From contig JADJQU010000006.1 in NCBI GenBank assembly GCA_016712565.1, positions 248,001 through 312,000 on the forward strand: a DNA stretch of 64,000 nt, in the 5' to 3' direction. Below are positions 28,183-37,612 of the stretch, one piece after another. The stretch comes from Planctomycetota bacterium (GTDB lineage Bacteria; Planctomycetota; UBA1135; GCA-002686595). Position 1 is the stretch's first letter. Every line of letters begins with the position of its first letter. Under the pieces are notes generated by a model. It was not told the DNA's origin. It saw only the letters and a list, made by a program, of their open reading frames with translations, and ran no database searches. The position numbers and the translations under genes are program-made.

Positions 28183-28200
28183 GAACTCGGGCCCGAACCT

Positions 28201-28221
28201 CGCACACCCCCAGGGTGTGCG
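28201..28221. terminator. Perfect 9-bp hairpin between convergent genes
   Basis: CGCACACCC and GGGTGTGCG pair perfectly over a CCA loop, between the end of tex/tail and the end of the minus-strand membrane gene. There is no T-tract. A bidirectional terminator is the likely role. Confidence 0.55.
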
Positions 28222-28245
28222 GGGGCCCGGTGCGCGCCCCGGGGG

Positions 28246-29322
28246 TCACTGGCCGTCGGAGTGTCCCATGCCCTCCAGGGCACGGCGCAACTTCGGGTCG
28301 GCCAGCAGGCTCGAGAGCTGGACCAGGCGTGTCTTGGTGTCGACGTCCATGTTCAGGGCCGAATTCGCCGCGCCCGGCGTGTAACCGTCCAGGCCCGCTT
28401 CGTCGCCATTCGCCGGCAGGGCGGCGTCGATGGATCCGAGGTCGTGCAGGCCGCCGAGGGAGTTCTCGACGCAGGGCTCCTCGATGGTGTCGAGCACACC
28501 CAGGGAGTGACTGTTCGGGTTCCCCTGGGCGGCCGACCAGAAGCCGGTCTCCTCCAGGGCGCGCTCCACCTGGGTCTGCACTTCCTCGCGCAGGCTTTGG
28601 GCCTGGGCCTGCTCGCGCTGGGCGATGCCCTGCATCTGGTTGCGGGCCGAGAGGATCGCGGCGCCGACGTCCTCGATGTGGTCCTGGAGGGCCGTGTACT
28701 GGGTCTTCAGTCGCTGCTCGATGCGCATGCCGACCTGGTCGAGGCTGGCCGCCAGGCGGAAGATGGCCTCCTCCGGCGAGGCGGGCGGGATCGGCTCGGG
28801 AATGGCGGCGACCACTTCGCGGGCGCACTGGGTGACGCGATCCTCCAGGCCCTTCCTGGAATTCGCCACGGCGATCGAGAGGCCCTCCAGGGAGTTCTCC
28901 AGGCGCTCCAGCATCTCCGCGGAGCGCAGGGAGTCCTTGGTGAGTTGCTCCAGGAGCAGGCGATCCTCCATCTGCTCGGCCGTGGGCTTGCGCAGCGCGA
29001 CCTGGCCGCGGCGCAGCACGCCGAGCATGGCCAGCAGGGCGCCGCCGATGGCCAGGCTGCCGGCCTCGATGCCGTGGGTCGCGGCAAGGGACTGGAACTT
29101 CCCCAGCTGGGGGCTGACGATCGTCCCCAGGGCCAAGAGGGCGCCCGCCCCGAAGGCCCCCAGGCCCGCCACGACGGCCAGGGCCGCCACGGCGTCGCCG
29201 GACCGGCCCCCCGGACTCCGTCGCGAGGGGGAGGGCCGACCAGGCTCCACGTAGGGTTCCGAGTCCACGTGCAGTTCTTCCTGATCGTCGAGGGTCACGG
29301 GTTGGGCGGTGCGCGGCTTCAT
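28246..29322 (-). CDS. Membrane-anchored coiled-coil protein, unknown function
   Basis: 358 residues. After a polar, Asp/Glu-rich N-terminus of about 45 residues come two hydrophobic helices (around 46-70 and 85-105: AVAALAVVAGLGAFGAGALL and SLAIGGALLAMLGVL). Residues 110-260 are strongly charged and helical (EQMEDRLLLEQLTKDSLRS, LREEVQTQVERALEE), as expected for a coiled coil. The C-terminal 90 residues are Gly/Asn/Asp-rich and probably flexible, ending in a short helix. The topology resembles a membrane-tethered scaffold, though no known family was recognised. The start at 29322 has a GGAG-type ribosome site. It is divergent from PTS enzyme I, with a 170-nt gap. Confidence 0.65.
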   Translation of the reverse strand: MKPRTAQPVTLDDQEELHVDSEPYVEPGRPSPSRRSPGGRSGDAVAALAVVAGLGAFGAGALLALGTIVSPQLGKFQSLAATHGIEAGSLAIGGALLAMLGVLRRGQVALRKPTAEQMEDRLLLEQLTKDSLRSAEMLERLENSLEGLSIAVANSRKGLEDRVTQCAREVVAAIPEPIPPASPEEAIFRLAASLDQVGMRIEQRLKTQYTALQDHIEDVGAAILSARNQMQGIAQREQAQAQSLREEVQTQVERALEETGFWSAAQGNPNSHSLGVLDTIEEPCVENSLGGLHDLGSIDAALPANGDEAGLDGYTPGAANSALNMDVDTKTRLVQLSSLLADPKLRRALEGMGHSDGQ

Positions 29323-29477
29323 GGGGGCTCCGAGGGGTGGCCTGTCGGGTCTCGGTCCGGTGGCTGGCCATGGGGCGGCCTCGGATCCCGTGGACTCCGT
29401 CGGAGCGAAGTCGGGTGGGGGGGCCGGGGATCTTGAGGGAAACCTGGCCGGCGTGGTCGGGGCGGCCGCCGGGACAC

Positions 29478-29483
29478 TAGATT
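29478..29483 (+). promoter_or_regulatory. -10-like TAGATT, 9 nt before the ptsI start
   Basis: TAGATT is followed by exactly 9 nt and the ATG at 29493, with no Shine-Dalgarno. The upstream GACACTAGA also occurs at the right end of the palindrome at 63865-63873. It fits the near-leaderless pattern of this window. Confidence 0.5.
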
Positions 29484-29492
29484 GGCGCCCCC

Positions 29493-31232
<1,740 letters not shown>

Positions 31233-31442
31233 GGCCTTCAGCGTGTTCTGGGACCCCGTGCACGGCCCTGGATCGGGACAGGGTTCCCCGGCGCGGCCGG
31301 GCTCCGAGCGCGGCTCTCGGCCCTCCAAGGGCGGCGTCGCCGTGTCCGAAACGGGCGCCCGCATTCGAGCCGCTTTTGCCACCGAAGTTCGGAAGCCGGA
31401 CATTAGGATTGGGCCCGTGGAGACGCGCGTGGAGGCAGCGCG

Positions 31443-32159
31443 ATGAATCGCTGGGACTGGGGCGAGACACGTCCTCTGGGACCGCGACGTGGGCGTTGGA
31501 CCCAGGCCGAGCTGGCGCACCTGCGCGACTGGTACGGCCTGCGCGATGTGGAGACCCTGGCCCGTGAACTTTCGCGCAAGCCCAGCAGCGTGCGCCGTCA
31601 GGCCGCGCTGCTGTTCCAGACGACCCCGCGCAAGGGGCCTTGGACGGCGGGCGAAGTGGAGGAACTCAAGCGCTACCTGGGCCTCGCTCCCGTCGAACTG
31701 ATCGCCTCGGTCCTGGGGCGCGAGGTCGGCGCGGTGCAGGACCAGATCCAGGCCCTGGGTCGCGCCCAGCGAACCGGACCCTGGTCCCACGAGGAACTGC
31801 AGCGCCTGAAGAAGCTCTACGGCCGGCGCAGCGACGAGGATCTGGCCCTGATCTTCCAACGTCCGGTGGAGTCCCTGCGGGGCGCGGCGCGCACGCTGCA
31901 CCTGGCCAAGGACAAGGCCTTCCTCAAGCGCCATCGGCCCAGCGAGACGGTGCGCATGCCGCGCTGGTCGGACGCCGCGCTGGACGAGTTGCGACGCCGC
32001 TATGCCACCGAGCCCAACCTCCAGATCGCCAAGTCCCTGGGCAAGAGCATCAAGAGCATCGTCTCCAAGGCCCACAGCCTCGGCCTCAAGAAGGAACCCG
32101 AGCGCCTGAGGGCCATGGGCCGCGAGAACATCCGCGTGCGCTACGCGGGCTCGGACTAG
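31443..32159 (+). CDS. Protein of four tandem SANT/Myb-like helix-turn-helix repeats
   Basis: 238 residues, composed almost entirely of four units of about 45-50 residues. Each starts with a Trp-containing W[TS]xxEL-type first helix (RGRWTQAEL, KGPWTAGEV, TGPWSHEEL, MPRWSDAAL) and ends in a third helix with basic and Ser residues (RKPSSVRRQAALL, GREVGAVQDQIQALG, QRPVESLRGAARTLHL, GKSIKSIVSKAHSLGL). This is the SANT/Myb or GcrA-like DNA-binding architecture, so a multi-repeat DNA-binding regulator or nucleoid protein is likely; no target can be named. The start is an ATG with GGAGG 7 nt before it. TAGGAT with GGACAT just upstream (about 31400) may be its promoter. The C-terminal 20 residues are basic. 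Confidence 0.75.
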   Translation: MNRWDWGETRPLGPRRGRWTQAELAHLRDWYGLRDVETLARELSRKPSSVRRQAALLFQTTPRKGPWTAGEVEELKRYLGLAPVELIASVLGREVGAVQDQIQALGRAQRTGPWSHEELQRLKKLYGRRSDEDLALIFQRPVESLRGAARTLHLAKDKAFLKRHRPSETVRMPRWSDAALDELRRRYATEPNLQIAKSLGKSIKSIVSKAHSLGLKKEPERLRAMGRENIRVRYAGSD

Positions 32160-32244
32160 TCGCCTGCGCCCGGGGATGGCGCGGAGCCGAGGCCGGCGCG
32201 GCTGCGCGCAGGGTGGGCGCAGGGTGGGCGAAGGGGGGGCGCCC

Positions 32245-32571
32245 TCAGCGCGCGTTGGGGTTGGGCCCCATGGCCACCAAGAGCAGTAGCCGCCCGGACG
32301 AGCGATTCTCCACGCCGTGCTCTTCGCCGGGAGCCGCCCAGGCCAGTTCCCCGGGTCCGAGCTCGCGCACCTCGGCGCCGATCCGGAAGGTGCCCCGGCC
32401 CTCGATCACGAAATAGAACTTGGTGGCGTCCGCGTGGGCGTGGGGCTTCTGGGCCTGACCGGGCTCGAGTCCGTAGACGTCGCAGAACATCTGCGGGGAC
32501 TCGAACAGGTTGGTCTTCAGCAGCTTGTCCTTGGCCGTGCGGTGCGCCGTGCGCGTGTCGATGAAGCCCAT
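32245..32571 (-). CDS. Small cupin-domain protein
   Basis: 108 residues, a single cupin barrel. The metal-site motif HAHADATKFYFVIEG carries two His (HxH) and a more distant Glu-type position, and GELAWAAPGEEHGVEN gives the second cupin motif with its His. Single-domain cupins often bind Fe, Mn or Ni and serve as dioxygenases, isomerases or sensors; the activity here cannot be named. It starts at 32571, 27 nt from the divergent gene, and its TAGCAT box lies 8 nt upstream of the ATG. No signal peptide is seen. The single-domain cupin call is firm; the substrate is unknown. Confidence 0.85.
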   Translation of the reverse strand: MGFIDTRTAHRTAKDKLLKTNLFESPQMFCDVYGLEPGQAQKPHAHADATKFYFVIEGRGTFRIGAEVRELGPGELAWAAPGEEHGVENRSSGRLLLLVAMGPNPNAR

Positions 32572-32579
32572 GGCCGCGG

Positions 32580-32589
32580 ATGCTACCCT
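32580..32589. promoter_or_regulatory. Overlapping divergent -10 boxes
   Basis: On the plus strand TACCCT (32584-32589) lies 9 nt before the ATG at 32599. On the minus strand TAGCAT (complement of 32580-32585) lies 8 nt before the ATG at 32571. The two share the TA/AT step at 32584-32585, so the divergent genes may compete for polymerase. Neither has a Shine-Dalgarno. Confidence 0.5.
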
Positions 32590-32598
32590 CCGTGGACC

Positions 32599-33663
32599 AT
32601 GGGCCAGCAAGGCGCGGCGACCCGAGGGCCACTTTTCACCGCCCGGAGCCGGCGCGCGCCGATCCTGCTCCTGCGCCGCGGTTTCCGCCACGGCCTGTTC
32701 CGGCCCCCGGCGGCGGGAGCGGGGCCGGGCCTGCAGGCGCCCGGAGCGCACGACCGGGCTCCCATGGAGCAGCTCTACCGCGAGGGACGGCCGATTGTGC
32801 TTCGGGGCTGGCTCGACCTCCGGGGCGCCGTGGTCCGTGCACAAATCGAGCGCTCCCGGCGCGAGTTCGACCGCCTGCGCGGTGGGGCCGAATTCGGACC
32901 GCAGCTCGCGCGCAGGCTCGCCGCGGGCCCGGCGCGGATGGTGGGTTGCAGCGAGGACGTCGCGGATCCCCTGGAGATCGAGAAGGTGCATCTCTCGCTC
33001 CCCGGCCCCGGCGGGGAGGGCCTGTTCGCCAAGTTGTCCTGGATCGCGGACGACGAGCGCGACCTTTCCCTGCGCATCCGCTTTTCCTTCGGCCTGGAGC
33101 GCGCCCTCGATTGGCGCCGCGATGCCCGTCGCTCGCGGGCAGCGGATCGGGCCGCCTTGCTGGCCTATCCCGAGGGCCGTGTCCTGGCTCAACATCCGCG
33201 ACTCCTGCGACTGCTGGGGCGGCTGTGCGGGGGAGAGGTGCGCCTTTCGGAGCGCATCCTCTACAACAATGCGCCGGGCGGCGGTGCCTCGTTCCACCAC
33301 GACGCCGAGCCCGGACAGTTGGGTGTGCTCTACGGCCAGTTCCTCGGTCGCACGGCCTGGCTCGCCCTGCCGCGGGCCGAACTCGCGCAGGAGATTGCGC
33401 GCCTCGCGCCGAACCGCGCCCTGGCACGGGACGCCTTCCGCCTGCTCGAGCATCCGGACGAACCGCGCCTGGAGCGGCTCCTGAACCGGGACCGGAGGTT
33501 GACCCGCGCCCTGGTGGCTCGCGGGGCCCTGATCGTGCTCGGCCGCGGTGACGCCCTGGTCCTGCCCTCCCCGAGCCGCGAGGTCTGCGCCTGGCACGCG
33601 GTGTTCGCCCTGGGCAAGCGGCCGAGCCTGGCGCACTCCTACGGGATCTTCCGCCTCCGGTGA
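32599..33663 (+). CDS. Conserved-looking cytosolic protein, possibly JmjC/2-oxoglutarate-oxygenase-like
   Basis: 354 residues from an ATG with a TACCCT box 9 nt upstream. A segment SFHHDAEPGQLGVLYGQFLGRTAW has the H-x-D plus aromatic/Gly layout of cupin-like Fe(II)/2-oxoglutarate oxygenases (JmjC or lysyl-hydroxylase-like), and a later WHAVFAL His could be the second metal ligand. The N-terminal 55 residues are Arg/Pro/Ala-rich and not diagnostic. No signal peptide or membrane helix is visible. The function is therefore uncertain: a metal-dependent oxygenase is only one possibility, and the His/Asp site needs structural comparison. It is divergent from the cupin gene and convergent with the deacetylase. 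Confidence 0.55.
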   Translation: MGQQGAATRGPLFTARSRRAPILLLRRGFRHGLFRPPAAGAGPGLQAPGAHDRAPMEQLYREGRPIVLRGWLDLRGAVVRAQIERSRREFDRLRGGAEFGPQLARRLAAGPARMVGCSEDVADPLEIEKVHLSLPGPGGEGLFAKLSWIADDERDLSLRIRFSFGLERALDWRRDARRSRAADRAALLAYPEGRVLAQHPRLLRLLGRLCGGEVRLSERILYNNAPGGGASFHHDAEPGQLGVLYGQFLGRTAWLALPRAELAQEIARLAPNRALARDAFRLLEHPDEPRLERLLNRDRRLTRALVARGALIVLGRGDALVLPSPSREVCAWHAVFALGKRPSLAHSYGIFRLR

Positions 33664-33712
33664 GGCTCGGGGGGCTGCTCCGCGGCGGCCCCTTGCTGGA
33701 GGCGCGCATTCA

Positions 33713-33775
33713 CCGGCGCTAACCGCGCGAATTCATCGGCGCTAACCGCGCCGGGGGGGTCGGCGCTAACCGCGC
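33713..33775. repeat. Three tandem hairpin repeats of 24-bp period between convergent genes
   Basis: The 15-mer CGGCGCTAACCGCGC occurs three times at exact 24-bp spacing (33713, 33737, 33761). Copies 2 and 3 form 6-bp stems (CGGCGC/GCGCCG) over a TAACC loop; copy 1 is slightly degraded. The stop codon of the minus-strand deacetylase lies in the third copy and is repeated in the same frame in the others. A terminator array, or slippage of a gene end, would both fit. Confidence 0.6.
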
Positions 33776-34837
33776 CGGGCCTGCTGGGGCAACACGCGCG
33801 CGCCGGCCGTCTTGGCCTCGGCCAGCAGGCTGGCGCGCAGTTCCAGGGGCGAGACGGACTCGCCGCCCACCTCGCCGAGGAAGAACTCCAGGTAGCCCCG
33901 CAGGCGCGCCAGGAACTTGGCCCTTTCCTCCAGGTCCCGGACGTAGGGGGTGCAGCCCGGCAGCAGCGAGGGCGCGTGGAAACTCAGCGTGAAGATCCCC
34001 ACGCCCCGCGACAGCAGCACGTGGGTCAGGCGCCGCATGTCCGACAGGTCGAAGCCCTCGGGCGACAGCCGCAGGCGATCCAGGGCTCCCAGGCGGGAGA
34101 AGATGGCCGGCAGCTTGGCCCAGCGCAGTTCCGGGCGCGTGGCGAACTGGTAGATCTGGTGGGCGCGGTTTTGAATGAACCCCACGTAGGAGCCGGTGAT
34201 CGGGATCGAGAGGATCGAGCGCCGCTCGCCGAGCCAGCGCGGGTCGACGCCGTGGTGGGGAGAAATTCGGTCCGCCGTCGGCCCGGTAGTCGAAAGGTGG
34301 CGCAGGGGAGAAGTCCACCAGGATGCCGAGCTCCTCCAAGGTCGCGGACGTGCGGGGACCAAAGCCGTAGCGGCCCGCCTGGTAGACGTGGGGCTCGATG
34401 CCCACGTGGGTGCGGATGGCCTCGCACAGAATGCGCAGCTTCTCACGCTCCAGCGCCGCCTCCAGGTTTCCCGGGAAGGAGTTGTTGTTCGTGACCTGCT
34501 CGTCGAAGGGCGGCGTGACCCAGGGGTGCAGGTGGGCGCCGAGCGTGGCTCCGCGCGAGGAGGCGATCTCGCGCATCACCGCGGCCGAGTCGGCCGAGGT
34601 GGCCACCGGGTGCGTGACCACGTAGGTGGCGCGCACGCCCAGGGACTCGAACAACCCCTGGGCCTCCAGCAGTTGGCGGATCGCGGTGGTCCCCGTGGAG
34701 CTGCGGTCAAACGCGCGCGACCAGTCGAACTCCTCCTCGGCGTCGATCAGCACGAGCAGCACGGGGCGCCGGCCCTGGGGCCAACGAACTTCCGAGCCCG
34801 GGTCGGGGGCTTGCGTGCCGTGCAAAGGGTGGGACAT
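33766..34837 (-). CDS. Polysaccharide deacetylase family protein (apparent frameshift)
   Basis: About 357 residues when two frames are joined at 34257-34260, where a C4 run (minus strand) would need one base fewer or two more. The N-terminal half has LVLIDAEEEFDW, a metal-binding Asp region, then THPVATS and GAHLHPWVTPPF, with the His pair expected for NodB-like deacetylases. The second frame continues with SFHAPSLLPGCTPYV and a long C-terminal helical part. Such enzymes remove acetyl groups from N-acetylated sugars in surface polysaccharides; members of this branch occur in exosortase (XrtA) loci, which fits the two hydrolase genes just upstream. The ATG at 34837 is preceded, 3 nt away, by a C10 run. 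Confidence 0.75.
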
Positions 34838-34840
34838 TGC

Positions 34841-34850
34841 GGGGGGGGGG
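34841..34850. repeat. G10 homopolymer just upstream of a start codon
   Basis: Ten G (ten C on the coding, minus strand) lie 4 to 13 nt before the deacetylase ATG. Such a tract is prone to slippage during replication and could alter the ribosome-binding or promoter spacing, but it is also a spot for sequencing error. Confidence 0.5.
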
Positions 34851-34948
34851 AAATCCGTAACCGGATTGTCATTCCGATCGGGAGCAGGCGCAAGGGCGCG
34901 GGCCAGGCGCCGCGGCCCCCGGCTCTATCGGCAGCGGCCCCGCCAGGG

Positions 34949-35812
34949 CTAGCCCCAATTCGCGGACCAGCGGTCCAGCGTGTCGAGCAGCGTCTCCTGG
35001 GCCCGGAGGGGGGTCAGCAGGTGGTCGGCGGCGGGCACGGAGGCCACCACGAGGCCCAGCCCGGAGTCGCCCTGCAGGGCCGAGGGGCCGAGGATCGCCG
35101 CCAGGTAGTCCTCGGCCCAGTCGCCCTCCGAGAGCACCAGGTGCAGGGCCACCCCGCGCCCGCGGAGCTCGCGAAAGGCCCGCGCGTCGGGGGATTCCTG
35201 GGACGGCTCGCGCGGGGCCCCGGAGCGCGCGATGCGGGTCCACAGCGCGCGTGCCACGGAGCCCAGGTCCGCGCGGCCGCGCAGGATCTTGAGCCAACTG
35301 CGCGGATTGCGCAGGGCCACGCTCCAGTAGTAGCGCGCCGCCTGGCGCCGTTCCAGGCGCGCCACCAGTCCCGCGTCGGGCTCCTCCAGGAAGCGCGGCG
35401 CGTTGACCAGCACCACGGCGGAGACGCGCGAATCCTCCAGGGCCGTCTTGAAGGCGATCTCGGCCCCCGAGCACAGGCCGATCAGCACGAAGCGCGCGGC
35501 ACCCGTGAGCTCGCCGAGGGCATCCATGGCTGCCCGGGCCTCCTTCGGGGCGCGGGATTCGAAGCGCAGGGTGCTCTCGCTGTCGGGCGAATCGCCGATG
35601 CCGGAGAAGTCCAGTCGCAGGGCGGGGAAGCCCCTGTCCGCGAGACGCCGCGCCGCCTGCACCCACAGGCGCGCCGGGCCCACGTGGTGCACCAGACCTG
35701 CGTTGAGCAGCACCACGCCCGTGCCCTTCCCGGAGTGCGCTTCCGGCCGCGTGGCCACGCCCACCAGGGCGCGCGACGGGCCGATGCGCAGGACTTCCTC
35801 GCGCGCGCTCAC
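34949..35812 (-). CDS. Exosortase A system-associated hydrolase 1 (alpha/beta hydrolase)
   Basis: 287 residues from a GTG that overlaps the previous gene's TGA (GTGA), so the two are coupled. An alpha/beta-hydrolase nucleophile elbow is present as IGLCSGAEIAF, with Cys or Ser as candidate nucleophile, and later elements SEGDWAEDY (acid) and PAADHLLTPL (His). VLLNAGLVHHVGPARLWVQ with RLDFSGIGDS is typical of the exosortase A associated hydrolase 1 family. In known PEP-CTERM/exosortase regions these hydrolases accompany extracellular polysaccharide genes; their substrate is not known. No exosortase gene is in this window. The family call rests on the sequence pattern and the adjacent hydrolase 2. 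Confidence 0.75.
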   Translation of the reverse strand: MSAREEVLRIGPSRALVGVATRPEAHSGKGTGVVLLNAGLVHHVGPARLWVQAARRLADRGFPALRLDFSGIGDSPDSESTLRFESRAPKEARAAMDALGELTGAARFVLIGLCSGAEIAFKTALEDSRVSAVVLVNAPRFLEEPDAGLVARLERRQAARYYWSVALRNPRSWLKILRGRADLGSVARALWTRIARSGAPREPSQESPDARAFRELRGRGVALHLVLSEGDWAEDYLAAILGPSALQGDSGLGLVVASVPAADHLLTPLRAQETLLDTLDRWSANWG

Positions 35813-36627
35813 GTTGCGCTCCCCAGGAACTGCACCATGCGCTCCAGGTCGGCCGCGGGCACCAGGCCCCGGTCGATGTCCTCGTTCCAGGGGCGGGCTC
35901 CCTCCGTTCGTTCGTGGGCCACCTGGGATCCCAGGGCCCGCAGTCTCGCGGCGAGGTCCGTCGCGGCCTGGGAGAGCTCGGCCTCCAGCAGCAGCACCCG
36001 GGCGGCCGGCGGGCGCTGGAAGTCCGGCACGGGCCAGCCCTGCAGCTGCTCCAGCAGGGGCCGCGGCCAGAGGAAGCCCAGGCACTCCAGGCCGTCCCGT
36101 CCTTCGGCCTCCGTTTTCGGGGTGGGGCGCGAGGGGAGGCCCGCTTCGAAGCGCGCTTCAAGCGCCTCGAGCTCGCGGGTGAACTCCGCCCCGTTGAGCA
36201 CGGGATCCCACAGCACGAGGGAGTCCGGAGCGCGGCCCCGCGCTGCGCTCTCCAGGGCCAGGGTGGCGGAGAGGCGCACGCCGAAGACCGCGCAGCGCGG
36301 CACGCGAGCCCGCAGCAACAGTTCCCGCTGGGCGAGTTCCAGGTCCTCGCACCATTCGGCCAGGGAGAGCGGCCACCGGTCCCCCGCGGAGTCGCCCGTG
36401 CCGCGGAAGTCGAAGCGCAGGGCGCGCATTCCCTGCTCGGCCAGGCGTTGGGCCAGGCGTCTTAGGGCGCGGTGGGCACGGGCATGCTCGTGCCCCAGGG
36501 GGGGCGCCAGGACGACGCCCAGGGCCGAGGGCGCGCCCGAGGCGGGACCGTGGTGGCAACCGAACAACGGCCGCTCCCGCGGGCCGAAGAAGAGGGGGTC
36601 GATGCGCTCGCTCTGCGGAGGCGCCAT
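35809..36627 (-). CDS. Exosortase A system-associated hydrolase 2 (alpha/beta hydrolase-like)
   Basis: 272 residues from the ATG at 36627, which has a TACCGT box 9 nt upstream and no Shine-Dalgarno. The fold is alpha/beta hydrolase (VVLAPPLGHEHARAHRALRRLA, then LRFDFRGTGDSAG), but the nucleophile elbow reads FGVRLSATLAL, so the canonical GxSxG is altered; a non-hydrolytic or unusual active site is possible, as in other members of hydrolase family 2. A C-terminal Pro/Glu-rich part follows. It overlaps hydrolase 1 by 4 nt. The pair is known from exosortase/extracellular polysaccharide loci, and a polysaccharide deacetylase sits next in line here. Confidence 0.7.
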   Translation of the reverse strand: MAPPQSERIDPLFFGPRERPLFGCHHGPASGAPSALGVVLAPPLGHEHARAHRALRRLAQRLAEQGMRALRFDFRGTGDSAGDRWPLSLAEWCEDLELAQRELLLRARVPRCAVFGVRLSATLALESAARGRAPDSLVLWDPVLNGAEFTRELEALEARFEAGLPSRPTPKTEAEGRDGLECLGFLWPRPLLEQLQGWPVPDFQRPPAARVLLLEAELSQAATDLAARLRALGSQVAHERTEGARPWNEDIDRGLVPAADLERMVQFLGSAT

Positions 36628-36636
36628 GGGGGGGCG

Positions 36637-36642
36637 ACGGTA
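36637..36642 (-). promoter_or_regulatory. -10-like TACCGT, 9 nt before the hydrolase 2 start
   Basis: On the minus strand TACCGT is followed by 9 nt and the ATG at 36627. No Shine-Dalgarno is visible. The gap upstream (36643-36924) holds nothing else recognised. Confidence 0.45.
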
Positions 36643-36924
36643 AGGCCCGCCGCCCTCGGGTGCCAGCACCGGCCCTGCGAGTCCGCCGGACGCTGCGCGC
36701 CCCGGGCCTTTTCGAGGGCCGGTCCCCGGGGGGGCCAGGGCCCCCGGTTCCGGGGAGAAACGTCGGGCCGGGCGAGGCGCGCACGGGGTGGTGGGGCGTG
36801 CCGGCGCAGGCGCCCGGCCCGCCCGGCACGCTCGTCCCGGCGGGGGAGCCCGGAGCCGTGGTCGAAGGGCAAGTCCTGGAGCCGGCGGACGCACCTCGGC
36901 GCAGGGCGCCGAGGTGTCGCGCGC

Positions 36925-37461
36925 TCACACCACGAGCGTCGGTTCGCCGGCCTTCCAGTTGCACGGACACAGCTCGTCGGTCTGCAGGGCGTCGAGGATG
37001 CGCAGCACCTCGTCCACGTTGCGCCCCACCGAAAGGTCGTTGACGCTGACGTGCCGAATCACGCCCGTGGGATCGACCACGAACGTGGCCCGCAGGGGCA
37101 CGCCCTCGGTCTTGTGCAGCACGCCCAGGGCCACCGACAGCTCCCGTCGCGTGTCCGCCAGCATGGGGAAGGGGAGCGCCTTGAGGGCCGGGTGGTGGGT
37201 GCGCAAGGCCAGGTGCACGAACTGGGTGTCCGTGCTGGCCCCGAGCACCTCCGCACCGCGCTGGCGGAAGTCCTGATGCTGCCTGCCGAATTCGGCGATC
37301 TCCGTGGGGCAGACGAACGTGAAGTCCATGGGCCAGAGGAACAGCACGAGCCACCGGTCGGGGTAGCTCTGTTCCGTCAGGGTCTCGAATTCCTTGCCGG
37401 GTTCGAGGCTCGTCACGGCTTGCAGTTGGAAGCGGGGGAAGCGGTCTCCGACGGTCAACAT
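36925..37461 (-). CDS. Peroxiredoxin (2-Cys, AhpC/TSA family)
   Basis: 178 residues. The peroxidatic cysteine lies in DFTFVCPTE (Cys51), and the resolving cysteine is in the C-terminal ELCPCNW (Cys165), as in typical 2-Cys AhpC-type peroxiredoxins; TVYNT-like or TrxG motifs are absent, as expected. It reduces hydrogen peroxide and organic peroxides with electrons from thioredoxin or AhpF-like reductases, which are not in the window. The start is the ATG at 37461, with GAAGGA upstream. A sigma-70-like promoter (TTGAGT-N17-CACAAT) and an operator-like palindrome precede it, similar to the one at the Fur/PerR-type gene just upstream. A peroxide-responsive regulon is therefore likely. Confidence 0.93.
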   Translation of the reverse strand: MLTVGDRFPRFQLQAVTSLEPGKEFETLTEQSYPDRWLVLFLWPMDFTFVCPTEIAEFGRQHQDFRQRGAEVLGASTDTQFVHLALRTHHPALKALPFPMLADTRRELSVALGVLHKTEGVPLRATFVVDPTGVIRHVSVNDLSVGRNVDEVLRILDALQTDELCPCNWKAGEPTLVV

Positions 37462-37504
37462 GGGTGTCCTTCAGCGTTCGGTGGCGGGGTCCGGGTGGTT
37501 GGGG

Positions 37505-37544
37505 ATTGTGGAATGAAACTGACTACCACTCAAGAGTCATTCTA
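37505..37544 (-). promoter_or_regulatory. Peroxiredoxin promoter with Fur/PerR-box-like operator
   Basis: On the minus strand TTGAGT (complement of 37528-37533), 17 nt and CACAAT (37505-37510) form a promoter 43 nt before the start. TAGAATGACTCTT (37532-37544) overlaps the -35 side and matches 11 of 13 bases of the fur-gene operator TAGAATAATTCTT. Confidence 0.55.
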
Positions 37545-37612
37545 ACCCATGGGGCGCGCACGGGCTCGAAAGAGCAGTCGTGGGCCTGGACCCTCGTCGC
37601 GCGGCCTGTCCG

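Noticed and set aside
33713..33775. A possible CRISPR array
   Set aside because: Only three repeats at 24-bp spacing with almost no spacer between them; no cas genes. It is better read as a tandem hairpin repeat.
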